From: Fontivita pretiosa
GTDB lineage: Bacteria > Planctomycetota > Phycisphaerae > Tepidisphaerales > Tepidisphaeraceae
Direction of reading: 5' to 3'
Assembly: GCF_050410795.1 (NCBI RefSeq)
Contig: NZ_CP191258.1
Span: 496,001 to 560,000, forward strand
Length of the DNA: 64,000 nt
Shown: piece after piece, positions 55,059 through 63,338 of the stretch
Layout: the number at the start of each line of letters is the position of its first letter
How positions within the stretch are numbered: position 1 is the first letter of the stretch
Program-made: the position numbers and the translations under genes
The notes under the pieces: model-generated
Database searches by the model: none
What the model was told of the DNA's origin: nothing
The model's input: the letters and a program-made list of their open reading frames with translations, nothing else

Positions 55059-56363
55059 ATGGCCAAGCTGGCACTGCTGGGAGGAAAACCGATTCATGAC
55101 TTCCATTGGCCGACGTGGCCAATCTGGGACGACGCCGAGCGCAACGCGCTCAGCGACGTGCTGGAGTCGGGCAAGTGGTGGTATGGGCAGCGTGTGGCGG
55201 AATTTGAATCGCGGTTCGCCGCGTTCCAGGACGCGCGCTTCGGCATCACCACGACCAACGGCACCACGGCGCTGGAGATTGCCCTGCGGGCTCTGGGGGT
55301 GGGGCCGGGGGATGAGGTCATCGTTCCGCCGTACACCTTCATCGCCACCGTCAGCGCCGTGATCGCGGTGGGGGCTTCGCCGGTCTTTGCGGATATCCAC
55401 CCGGATACATTGTGCATCGACCCGGCGGACGTGCAGCGCAAGCTCACGCCGCGCACCCGCGTGATCGTTCCGGTGCATCTGGCCGGGCATGTGGCCGACA
55501 TGGACGCCCTGCGCGACATCGCCAGCACCGCGGGCGTGCGAATCCTGGAAGACGCCTGCCACTCCTGGGGTAGCAAGTGGCGGGGCCAGGGCACCGGCGC
55601 CATCGGCGACTGCGGCGTGTTCAGCTTCCAGGCTTCCAAGAACATGACCAGCGGCGAGGGTGGCATCATCCTGACCAACAACGAGGAGCTGGCCGACACC
55701 TGCCGCTCGTTGACCAACTGCGGCCGGCTGAAGAACTCCAGGTGGTATGAGCACGGGATGGTGGGGACCAACGCGAGGATGAACGAATTTCAGGCGGCGC
55801 TGCTGCTGGCGCAGCTTTCACGGGTGGAGCAGCACATCGAGATCCGCCGCCGCAATGCCCTGCTGCTCAACGAGCTGCTGCGTCCGCTGCCGGGCGTGCG
55901 AGTGTTCGATGACGATCCGCGGATCACGCGCCGCGCCTATCACCTGTACACCTTCCAGCTCGACGAGCGCAGGCTGGGCATTTCACGGCAGCAGTTCCTG
56001 GACGCGCTGGCGGCCGAGGGCGTGCCTGCCTCCGGCGGGTATCCCATCCCCCTGTACAAGCAGCCCTGCTTCCAGCCGCTGGAGCCATCCAACGGCCAGG
56101 CGCTTTCGCCCGGCGACAAGTTCCGCCCCAAGCGTGGCTCGGCGCTGGATTTCTCCGCCGTGCATTGCCCCGTCAGCGAGCGAGTCTGTCGCGAGGTCTG
56201 CTGGTTTACGCACGTGCTGCTGCTGGCCGACGAGCCGACGATCCGCGCCGCGGCGGCGGCGGTGGCGAAGGTGATCGACAATGTCCACGAGCTGAAGGCA
56301 CCGCACGTGACCGTGTTCGCCGCCAGAAAATCGTCATCCGCCACGGCAACCGCCAAAGGATGA
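55059..56363 (+). CDS. DegT/DnrJ/EryC1/StrS family PLP-dependent aminotransferase
   Basis: The product has 434 residues. The family forms amino sugars by transamination of keto-sugars. Motifs are TTNGTTALEIALRALGVG, PPYTFIATVSAV, VPVHLAGHVADMDAL, LEDACHSWGSKWRG and FSFQASKNMTSGEGG, whose Lys binds PLP. RMNEFQAALLLAQL and PVSERVCREVCWF complete the set. ATG 55059 with AAAGGA seven bases upstream is preferred; an ATG at 55032 overlaps the previous stop. In such catabolic clusters, members may act in amino-sugar conversion rather than antibiotic synthesis. Confidence 0.9.
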   Translation: MAKLALLGGKPIHDFHWPTWPIWDDAERNALSDVLESGKWWYGQRVAEFESRFAAFQDARFGITTTNGTTALEIALRALGVGPGDEVIVPPYTFIATVSAVIAVGASPVFADIHPDTLCIDPADVQRKLTPRTRVIVPVHLAGHVADMDALRDIASTAGVRILEDACHSWGSKWRGQGTGAIGDCGVFSFQASKNMTSGEGGIILTNNEELADTCRSLTNCGRLKNSRWYEHGMVGTNARMNEFQAALLLAQLSRVEQHIEIRRRNALLLNELLRPLPGVRVFDDDPRITRRAYHLYTFQLDERRLGISRQQFLDALAAEGVPASGGYPIPLYKQPCFQPLEPSNGQALSPGDKFRPKRGSALDFSAVHCPVSERVCREVCWFTHVLLLADEPTIRAAAAAVAKVIDNVHELKAPHVTVFAARKSSSATATAKG

Positions 56364-56365
56364 GC

Positions 56366-57667
56366 ATGAGCCTGCTGATCGGCACATCCTGGCGCAACAT
56401 CACGCCTCAGCCGGGCGTGGAGCTGAGCGGCTTCCTGTATCGGGTTCAGCCGTCGCTGGGCGCCCACGATCCGCTGAAGCTGCGATGCGTCTACCTGGTC
56501 GATGGTGATCGCCGGCTGCTCTGGCTGCACGCCGATCTCATCGGCCTGGACTCGACGTTCGTCACCTCGCTGCGACAGTGGGTTCAGAGACGACTTGGAC
56601 TGTCACCGCATCAGCTCGTGCTCTCGACCACGCACACCCACTCCGGCCCGGCGACGGTGCGGCTGATCGGCTGTGGAGAGCCGGATCCGCGGTATGTTGG
56701 TCAGCTTCACATCGAGTTCGAGCGAGCGGCACTGGAAGCGGTCAGTGCGACCGAGCCGGTGACGCTGTTGGCGGCGACGGGCAAGTGCGAGTTGGGGATC
56801 GACCGTCGGCGGACGGCAAGCGCGCATGTCGATCATCGCGTTGGTCTGGTCGGACTGCGGCGGCGCGACGGCAGCTTCGCGGCGATCATTGCGAATTATG
56901 CGATGCACAACGTCGCACTGGGGCATCAGAACCGACTGATCAGCGCCGACCTCTTCGGACACGCGGCCGAGCGAGCATCAGCACTGCTGCCGGGCCAGCC
57001 GACGGTGCTGTTCACCGCCGGCGCCGCGGCCAACGTCAATCCGCCGCGCACCGGCGTTGATTTCCCGCAGGTGCAGGCCTGGGGCGAGCAGCTTGCGCGC
57101 AGTGTTGTCGAAGCGATCAGCGAAGGCCAAGAGGATGCCGCTTCGCCCCTGCTGCGGTCGGCCGCGCAGCGCATCGAGCTTCCGCTTCACTCGCCGGACC
57201 ATGCCTGGATCGAACACGTATCGGAGTGTGCAAAGGGGCAAGTGCAGGGGCGAGACGACGATGAGTCAAAGCGTTATCGCACCGCCGTCGATGTTTGGGC
57301 AAATGAAATGCGCAACGCCTTGGCCCGCCGAGCCGTGCCCACTTCCGCAGCCGTCGAGCTTCAGGCGATCGCGCTGGGACACAGCAGCTTCCTGTGCATC
57401 AACGCGGAGATCTTCTCGCGCCTGGCCGACGAGCTTCGCGCGGCGCTGGAACAGGATCGCTGCTGGGTCGTCGGCTACGCCAACGGGCTGATCGGTTACG
57501 TCCCCACGCCCAAGGCACTCGACGAGGGCGGCTACGAGGTGGAGCACGCGTTCATTTTTTATGGCGGCCTGCCGCTGCGGCGCGGCGCCTTCGAGGCGAT
57601 CCGCGATCGCGCCGTGGAACTGCTGGGATCGCTTCAGAGCCAACGGCTGGCGGAATGTGCCCGATGA
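56366..57667 (+). CDS. Neutral/alkaline ceramidase-like protein
   Basis: The product has 433 residues and resembles the N-terminal domain of neutral ceramidases, which are zinc amidohydrolases. The opening IGTSWRNITPQPGVELSGF, the zinc His pair in LSTTHTHSGP, the second His in YAMHNVALGH, and FTAGAAANVNPP (Ser/nucleophile loop) are visible. The C-terminal region ends VVGYANGLIGYVPT with GGYEVEH, as in the family. ATG 56366 has AAAGGA five bases upstream; ATG 56360, overlapping the previous stop, is possible. No signal peptide is seen, so it may act in the cytoplasm on an N-acyl or other amide. Confidence 0.82.
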   Translation: MSLLIGTSWRNITPQPGVELSGFLYRVQPSLGAHDPLKLRCVYLVDGDRRLLWLHADLIGLDSTFVTSLRQWVQRRLGLSPHQLVLSTTHTHSGPATVRLIGCGEPDPRYVGQLHIEFERAALEAVSATEPVTLLAATGKCELGIDRRRTASAHVDHRVGLVGLRRRDGSFAAIIANYAMHNVALGHQNRLISADLFGHAAERASALLPGQPTVLFTAGAAANVNPPRTGVDFPQVQAWGEQLARSVVEAISEGQEDAASPLLRSAAQRIELPLHSPDHAWIEHVSECAKGQVQGRDDDESKRYRTAVDVWANEMRNALARRAVPTSAAVELQAIALGHSSFLCINAEIFSRLADELRAALEQDRCWVVGYANGLIGYVPTPKALDEGGYEVEHAFIFYGGLPLRRGAFEAIRDRAVELLGSLQSQRLAECAR

Positions 57668-58593
57668 ATTGCACCAGTCGCATCATGCTCGGGTTGCTGA
57701 CGCTGCTGATCTCACCGGCGGCGCGTGCGCAGACCACGCGCCCGGCAACCATGCCGGTGATTGGCGAGCGGATCAGCCATCCGTTTCCCGGCGTGAGATA
57801 CGTCCATCGCACGATCGGCTCGCCGCGGCTGGTGGACCTGCACATCGTCCAGATCGACCTGCGCACGCCGGGGCTGCGATTCAGCATCACCGAACCGAAC
57901 GGCGCTGATGCTCCTGGCGAAACGACGGCCGAGACCACGCGGCAGTACCTCAGCCGCGTCGGGGCACAGATTGCCATCAACGCAAGCTCCGACTTTGCTG
58001 ATCCGGCAGGCCAGCAGTACCGCAATCACTACTACGTTCTGGTATCCGGCGGCCAGAGAGTTTCGCCATTCAAGTACGGCGAGTCGGCGATTCACATCAG
58101 CAGGGACAACGTCGCGACCGTGGTCGATCAGGACCCTTCCGACCGCGCCGCCGGAACACACGGTTACCGCTGCGTGCCGCCGATCGAGCCGCTGTACATC
58201 GCCGTCGGCGCCAAGAACCGCATCCTGGCTGATGGAATCAACGTCGGCGGAGTCGAATACAACGGCGTCGATTTCCGCAGGAACTGCTCGGGGCATCTGC
58301 CCCTGCCGCGAACCGCCGTCGGCGTGTCGCGCGACGGACGGAAGCTGATTCTGCTTGTGGTCGATGGACGACAGCCCGGACACAGCCTGGGCATGACCAC
58401 GCAGGAGCTTGGCCAGGTCATGCTCGAGCTCGGCGCCAGCGATGCGGTGAATCTCGATGGCGGCGGATCATCGACTCTGGTCTTTGCCGATCCGAACCCG
58501 CGCGTGCTCAACCGACCGTCGGATGGGCAAGAGCGCGCGGTTGGAGCGAATCTGGCCATTTTTGTTGGCGTGCCGCGCGGTGCGGAACGCTGA
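57664..58593 (+). CDS. Secreted phosphodiester glycosidase (NAGPA domain)
   Basis: The product has 309 residues with a signal peptide (MLGLLTLLISPAARAQ). NAGPA-domain enzymes split phosphodiester-linked sugars. Motifs are VDLHIVQIDLRTPGLRF, AQIAINASSDFADPAG, LPRTAVGVSRDGRKLILLVV and the signature AVNLDGGGSSTLVF. The length fits a single domain. It overlaps the upstream stop as ATGA, so it is co-translated with the ceramidase-like gene. Export suggests it acts on envelope or environmental polymer. Confidence 0.87.
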   Translation: MNCTSRIMLGLLTLLISPAARAQTTRPATMPVIGERISHPFPGVRYVHRTIGSPRLVDLHIVQIDLRTPGLRFSITEPNGADAPGETTAETTRQYLSRVGAQIAINASSDFADPAGQQYRNHYYVLVSGGQRVSPFKYGESAIHISRDNVATVVDQDPSDRAAGTHGYRCVPPIEPLYIAVGAKNRILADGINVGGVEYNGVDFRRNCSGHLPLPRTAVGVSRDGRKLILLVVDGRQPGHSLGMTTQELGQVMLELGASDAVNLDGGGSSTLVFADPNPRVLNRPSDGQERAVGANLAIFVGVPRGAER

Positions 58594-58651
58594 ATCAAGA
58601 TTGATCAACCCAGGACCCATTCACGAGCCACACTTGCTTGAGGAGGACACG

Positions 58652-60646
58652 ATGCAACGCACGAAACGAATTCTGAGCGTCGCGATCACAGCGTCGGTGG
58701 GGACGATCATCGCCTCGACCGCCTCGAGGCTCCCCGCCGCCACCACCACCATCACCGGCAGCGCCAACTTCTTCCAGGTTGCCGCCGGACCGGGTGGCAC
58801 GATTCCGATCACTGACTGGGGCGGGATTCCCGGCCGCCCGGACGTGGCGTATCCTGAGCTGGAGCTGCGCGAGTGGTGGGGTGGCGCCTCGAACATCCCC
58901 GAGAATGGCGCGTTCGACCAGCGCGTCTTTTTGCGGATCAACCTCTCGCAGGTTCCCGCCGGCAGCATCGTCACCGAGGCCAAGTTCAACCTTTTCTGGC
59001 TGGACACCTACGAGAGCGGCGCGCACTCGGATTATGTGGATCTCTGGTCGGTTGCCGATCGCGTCGAAAGCGGTGCCAACTACAACACCAGCAACGGCAG
59101 CACGCCCTGGACCGACGGCTTCATCGCGGGAGTCAACGGATATGCACGGACGGGTCCGGCCGGGAGGCATCTGGGGTTCCTCTGGCACTCCGCCGCCGCG
59201 CCTGCCGGCACGCCCTCCAAGCACATCATCGATCTGACCCAGGAGTACAAAGAGTTCGTCTCCGATGCCGGCGCGCTGGAGACTTATCTCACCCAACAGC
59301 TCGCCTCAACACAGGAGGCCAATTTTCAACTGTCCATCGGCAACGCCAACGCCGGCTGGCAACGCTTCATCGCCGCCTCCGATGACGGCACGTTCTGGGC
59401 GGATGCCGCAGGCAATCCCCTGTTTGCCAATCAGCCGTTTTTGACGCTGACCTATATTCCCGCCGGCTCGGGGATCTGGAACGTGGACAACGACGGCTCG
59501 TGGACGGTGGCCGGCAACTGGCAGTCCAACGTGCCGAACGCTCCCGGCGCCGAGGCGGTGTTCGGCGGCGCGATCACCGCGCCGCGAACCGTGACCGTCG
59601 ATGCCCCGCAGACCGTCGGGGCGCTGAATTTCGACAACGTCAACACCTACACCATTGCCGGGCCGGGCACGCTCACGCTCGACGCGACCAGCGGCCCCGC
59701 AGGGATCAACGTCACCACAGGCTCGCACATCATCAGCGCGCCGATCGCGCTGGCGGATGATCTGACGGTCAATACGTCGGCGGGCAGCAGCGTGGCGATC
59801 ACTGGCGCGATGGACGCCACCGCACGAAACATCACCAAGGACGGCGCGGGAGCCGCGCAGTTCCAGAACGTGCGCGCCAGCTCGCTGACCGTCGCCGCCG
59901 GCGCCGCAGCCATCAGCACCAAGCCCACCGCCAACAGCCCCGCCGGCACCAGCCGAGTGGCCAGCCTGGCGGTGGGCAGCGGCGCAAGACTGGACGTGAA
60001 CAACAACAGCCTGATCGTCAACAGCGGCTCGCTGGCAACGGTGACCGCATCGATCAAGTCGGCCCTGGAGAATGGCGGGAACTTCGACTGGCTTGGGCCG
60101 GGCATCGGCAGCACGCAGGCCAATGTCCAGAACACCACCGCCGGAAGCTTCCTGTACGGGCTGGGCGTTGTGCTCAATGACCTGGCTCAGGTCGGTGGCA
60201 GCGGGCCAATCTACACGAGCTTCGCCGGGCAGACACTCACCGGTAATGAGATCCTGGTGAAGTTCACGTACTTTGGCGACGCCGATCTGAGTGGCTCGAT
60301 CGACGCCACCGACTACTCGCTGATCGACAACGGGTATGTCAACAGCCTCAGTGGCTGGATCAATGGAGACTTCGACTACTCCGGCACGATCGACGCCACG
60401 GACTATGCGTTGATCGACAATGCGTACGTGAATCAGGCCGGTCCGCTCGCTGAAGCGCTCATTGCCGAGCATGCCCGGATGTTTGGCGGTGAATACCTGG
60501 CGGCGTTGCGAGCGGTGCAGTCGGGAGTTATTCCCGAGCCGGCGGCCGTGGGCATCTGCACCGTTGCTGTGGCACTGGCGGCGGGCGGACGGCCCGGGCG
60601 CCGACGCTTTTCTAACTCTCGCAGGGCAAATATGCTATATAATTGA
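58652..60646 (+). CDS. PEP-CTERM protein with dockerin-like calcium repeats
   Basis: The product has 664 residues. A signal peptide (ITASVGTIIASTASRLPAA) leads to an N-terminal domain (about 30-270) paralogous to the protein at 48162-49010. A repetitive beta region follows (about 270-540, autotransporter-like strands such as NTYTIAGPGTLTLDATSG). Near residues 545-600 two EF-hand-like repeats read DADLSGSIDATDYSLIDN and DFDYSGTIDATDYALIDN, the dockerin type I pattern. The C-terminus is a PEP-CTERM signal, IPEPAAVGICTVAVALAAGG then RPGRRR. AGGAGG precedes ATG 58652. Likely a surface scaffold. Confidence 0.87.
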   Translation: MQRTKRILSVAITASVGTIIASTASRLPAATTTITGSANFFQVAAGPGGTIPITDWGGIPGRPDVAYPELELREWWGGASNIPENGAFDQRVFLRINLSQVPAGSIVTEAKFNLFWLDTYESGAHSDYVDLWSVADRVESGANYNTSNGSTPWTDGFIAGVNGYARTGPAGRHLGFLWHSAAAPAGTPSKHIIDLTQEYKEFVSDAGALETYLTQQLASTQEANFQLSIGNANAGWQRFIAASDDGTFWADAAGNPLFANQPFLTLTYIPAGSGIWNVDNDGSWTVAGNWQSNVPNAPGAEAVFGGAITAPRTVTVDAPQTVGALNFDNVNTYTIAGPGTLTLDATSGPAGINVTTGSHIISAPIALADDLTVNTSAGSSVAITGAMDATARNITKDGAGAAQFQNVRASSLTVAAGAAAISTKPTANSPAGTSRVASLAVGSGARLDVNNNSLIVNSGSLATVTASIKSALENGGNFDWLGPGIGSTQANVQNTTAGSFLYGLGVVLNDLAQVGGSGPIYTSFAGQTLTGNEILVKFTYFGDADLSGSIDATDYSLIDNGYVNSLSGWINGDFDYSGTIDATDYALIDNAYVNQAGPLAEALIAEHARMFGGEYLAALRAVQSGVIPEPAAVGICTVAVALAAGGRPGRRRFSNSRRANMLYN

Positions 60647-60700
60647 AGCAGCGGTCGGAGATGCGACCGGCGTGCTTCCGTCGCAGTGCAAGTCGGGTGC

Positions 60701-60729
60701 TTGACACTGCCGGGTGAGGGTCTTAGCCT
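60701..60729 (+). promoter_or_regulatory. Possible promoter upstream of the Ser/Thr kinase
   Basis: TTGACA at 60701-60706 is a consensus -35; TAGCCT at 60724-60729 at 17-base spacing is a poor -10. The distance to the kinase start (60844) leaves a 115-base leader. Confidence 0.35.
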
Positions 60730-60843
60730 GACGCAACGGTTTGCCATCGACACGTAGCGCGGCGTGGTGCTGCGGGTGTCCGGGCAGGCAGACCGTGGCC
60801 GCGCTAAGCACGCAAGTCGCGCCGGCCGAGCGAGAGTTGTGGG

Positions 60844-62121
60844 ATGCCACCGTCCTCGGACAGCAATGCCCTGGGTTTGTCCGCCAACCTCGACACCGAG
60901 GTCGGACGTGTTGTCCTCGAAACCGGGCTGGCCACCAAAACCGAAATCGAGTTCTGTCGCGAGCAGCAGAAACAGTCCTCGGATCCGAACCAGCGCAGCC
61001 TGGCCGATCTGCTGGTTGAAAACAACTTCATCACGATCAACCAGGCCAAGCGCATCCGCGCCCAACTGGAGGAACGTCGCAGCAGCAAGATCCCCGGCTA
61101 CCAGATTCTGGAAAAGGTGGGCAAGGGAGCGATGGCGACGGTGTTCAAGGCCAGGCAACTGTCGCTGGATCGAATCGTCGCGATTAAGATCCTGCCCCGC
61201 CGGCTCAGCGAAAGCCCCGAGTTCGTCGAGCGTTTCTACAAGGAAGGCAAGGCCGCGGCGCGGCTCTCGCACAACAACATCGTGCAGGCGATCGACGTCG
61301 GCTCGACTCCCGACGGCTTCCATTACTTCGTGATGGAGTTTGTCGAGGGCAAGACGCTGTACGACATCATGCAGCCCCCGCCCATCGGAGAAGGCAAAAC
61401 TACCTTCCCCGAGCACGAGGCTCTGGATATCGCGATTCAGATCGCCGACGCCCTGGCGCATGCCCACAAGCGCGGGCTGATCCATCGCGACGTCAAGCCC
61501 AAGAACATCATCCTCACCCCCCAGGGCGTGGCCAAGCTGACCGATCTGGGTCTGGCGCGCGCCATGGACGACAAACAGGCGGCGGAATCGGAAGCGGGCA
61601 AGGCATACGGCACGCCCTACTATATCAGCCCCGAACAGATCCGCGGAGAACTGGACATCGATTTCCGCGCCGATATCTACTCGCTGGGCGCGACGATGTA
61701 CCACATGGTCACCGGTCGCCCCCCCTTCGAGGGCGACACGCCGTCGGCGGTCATGCACAAGCACCTCAAGCAGCCGCTGATTCCCCCCGATCACATCAAT
61801 ACCTCACTCAGTGCCGGAATCGGGGAAATCATCGAGACGGCGATGGCCAAGAACCGCGACGAACGCTACGCCAGCACCGAAGACATGCTGGAGGATCTGT
61901 GGGCGGTGCGTCGCGGCGAATCGCCCATCCACGCCCGCAAGGCCTTCGACGTCGATAAGATCGCCAAGATCGAGGAGACCGCCCGCACCGTCGACCTGGA
62001 GCCCCCCGCTGCCGAGCAGCAGCCCATCTGGATCCACCCCGTCGTGGTCACGCTGATCGCGCTGGGCGGGTTTTCCATCGTAGTGAACCTGATCCTCATC
62101 GTCGTGATGCTGACCCGTTAG
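60844..62121 (+). CDS. Membrane-anchored Ser/Thr protein kinase
   Basis: The product has 425 residues. An N-terminal helical region (about 1-80) precedes a Hanks-type kinase domain (about 83-345): GKGAMATVFKA (P-loop), VAIKILP (ATP Lys), HRDVKPKNIIL (catalytic loop), DLGLARAM (metal Asp in DLG form, typical of planctomycete kinases), and YISPEQIRGE. One transmembrane helix lies at the end (VVVTLIALGGFSIVVNLILI), with only a few residues beyond it, so the kinase faces the cytoplasm and has no extracellular sensor. Substrates are unknown. Confidence 0.9.
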   Translation: MPPSSDSNALGLSANLDTEVGRVVLETGLATKTEIEFCREQQKQSSDPNQRSLADLLVENNFITINQAKRIRAQLEERRSSKIPGYQILEKVGKGAMATVFKARQLSLDRIVAIKILPRRLSESPEFVERFYKEGKAAARLSHNNIVQAIDVGSTPDGFHYFVMEFVEGKTLYDIMQPPPIGEGKTTFPEHEALDIAIQIADALAHAHKRGLIHRDVKPKNIILTPQGVAKLTDLGLARAMDDKQAAESEAGKAYGTPYYISPEQIRGELDIDFRADIYSLGATMYHMVTGRPPFEGDTPSAVMHKHLKQPLIPPDHINTSLSAGIGEIIETAMAKNRDERYASTEDMLEDLWAVRRGESPIHARKAFDVDKIAKIEETARTVDLEPPAAEQQPIWIHPVVVTLIALGGFSIVVNLILIVVMLTR

Positions 62122-62199
62122 CCGCATGCACAGCATGCACGCTGGAAGGTCTTACCTGAGCTTTCGGTATCTCAGAGGCCTTGCCCGTGCAAGCGGCCA

Positions 62200-62224
62200 T
62201 CGCACAGGCGGGACGCCTGCGATA
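62200..62224. repeat. Small intergenic hairpin
   Basis: ATCGCACAGGC and GCCTGCGAT form a short inverted repeat in the 278-base gap between the kinase and dehydrogenase genes. It resembles the ACAGGC hairpin at 20047-20065. No reading frame is supported in this gap. Confidence 0.45.
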
Positions 62225-62399
62225 CAGGCTGGCGATCCTGCTCGGATTGCTGTGCACCCGGGATCGCTTTTTGAACGACGCCGGTGCGAGCCCGCGATTT
62301 GGGCCACACCCTGTGCAATGAATCCGTCTCCCGGAGGTTGCACACTGAGAGTTCTGATCCTACTCTTGTCCTGTACGTTTCGCTTATTCCTGTTTGAAC

Positions 62400-63278
62400 A
62401 TGGCCAACGTTGCATTCATCGGTTTGGGAATCATGGGCGGTCCGATGGCAGGACACCTGCTGTCGGCGGGACATCAGATGCGGGTGCATACGCGTACGCG
62501 ATCCAAGGCAGCCGGGCTGCTGGAGCGCGGCGCCCGCTGGGCCGACAGCCCCGCCGAAGCCGCCGACGGCGCTGATTTCGTGTTCGTGTGTGTTCCGGAT
62601 ACTCCGGATGTCCGCGAGGTGCTTACCGGACCGCGCGGCGTGATCCACAAGACCCGCCCGGGTCAGATCATCATCGATCACTCCACCATCTCTCCCATCG
62701 CCACACGGGAAATGTGCGAGCAGTTGGCGCGATGCGGGGCATATCTGCTGGACGCCCCGGTCAGCGGCGGAGATGTAGGCGCCCGACAGGCGACGCTGTC
62801 GATCATGGTCGGCGGCGAGCCGCACGCCTTCGAACGCGCCGAGCCGCTGCTGCGGTGCCTGGGCAAAACCATCACCTACTGCGGACGCAGCGGCAACGGC
62901 CAGCTCACCAAGCTGATGAACCAGATTCTGGTCGGCGGCACGCTGCTGGCCGTCTGCGAGGCGCTGGTCTTTGCTTCCAAGAACGGGCTGAATACCCGCA
63001 CGGCGCTGGAAGCGGTCTCCGGGGGGGCCGCCTCGAGCTGGCAGCTTCAGAACCTGGGACCCAAGATTCTCAATGGCGACTTCCGTCCCGGTTTCATGAT
63101 CGATCTGATCCAGAAGGATCTGCGACTGATCATCGAGTCGGCCGAAAAAAGCGGCACCTCCCTGCCCGGCGCGGCGCTGGTGCATCAGCTTTTCACCGCC
63201 GCCCAGGCCGCCGGTCATGGCCGTGAAGGGACTCAGGCTCTGTACAAGGTTCTGGAGAACCTGGCGTCGCTGCACTGA
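62400..63278 (+). CDS. Beta-hydroxyacid dehydrogenase (2-hydroxy-3-oxopropionate reductase / 3-hydroxyisobutyrate dehydrogenase type)
   Basis: The product has 292 residues and covers the family fully. NVAFIGLGIMGGPMAGHL is the NAD(P) loop, DAPVSGGDVGAR the substrate-binding signature (about 119-130), GNGQLTKLMNQ carries the catalytic Lys near residue 172, and FMIDLIQKDLRL lies near the end. Family members reduce tartronate semialdehyde or oxidise 3-hydroxyisobutyrate; the sequence alone does not decide. ATG 62400 is chosen over TTG 62394. Confidence 0.88.
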   Translation: MANVAFIGLGIMGGPMAGHLLSAGHQMRVHTRTRSKAAGLLERGARWADSPAEAADGADFVFVCVPDTPDVREVLTGPRGVIHKTRPGQIIIDHSTISPIATREMCEQLARCGAYLLDAPVSGGDVGARQATLSIMVGGEPHAFERAEPLLRCLGKTITYCGRSGNGQLTKLMNQILVGGTLLAVCEALVFASKNGLNTRTALEAVSGGAASSWQLQNLGPKILNGDFRPGFMIDLIQKDLRLIIESAEKSGTSLPGAALVHQLFTAAQAAGHGREGTQALYKVLENLASLH

Positions 63279-63338
63279 CCATTCACCCCCCAGGCTCAGC
63301 TACTGCGGTCGCGGTGGGAGCGTCGTCGGCGGCCGCCA

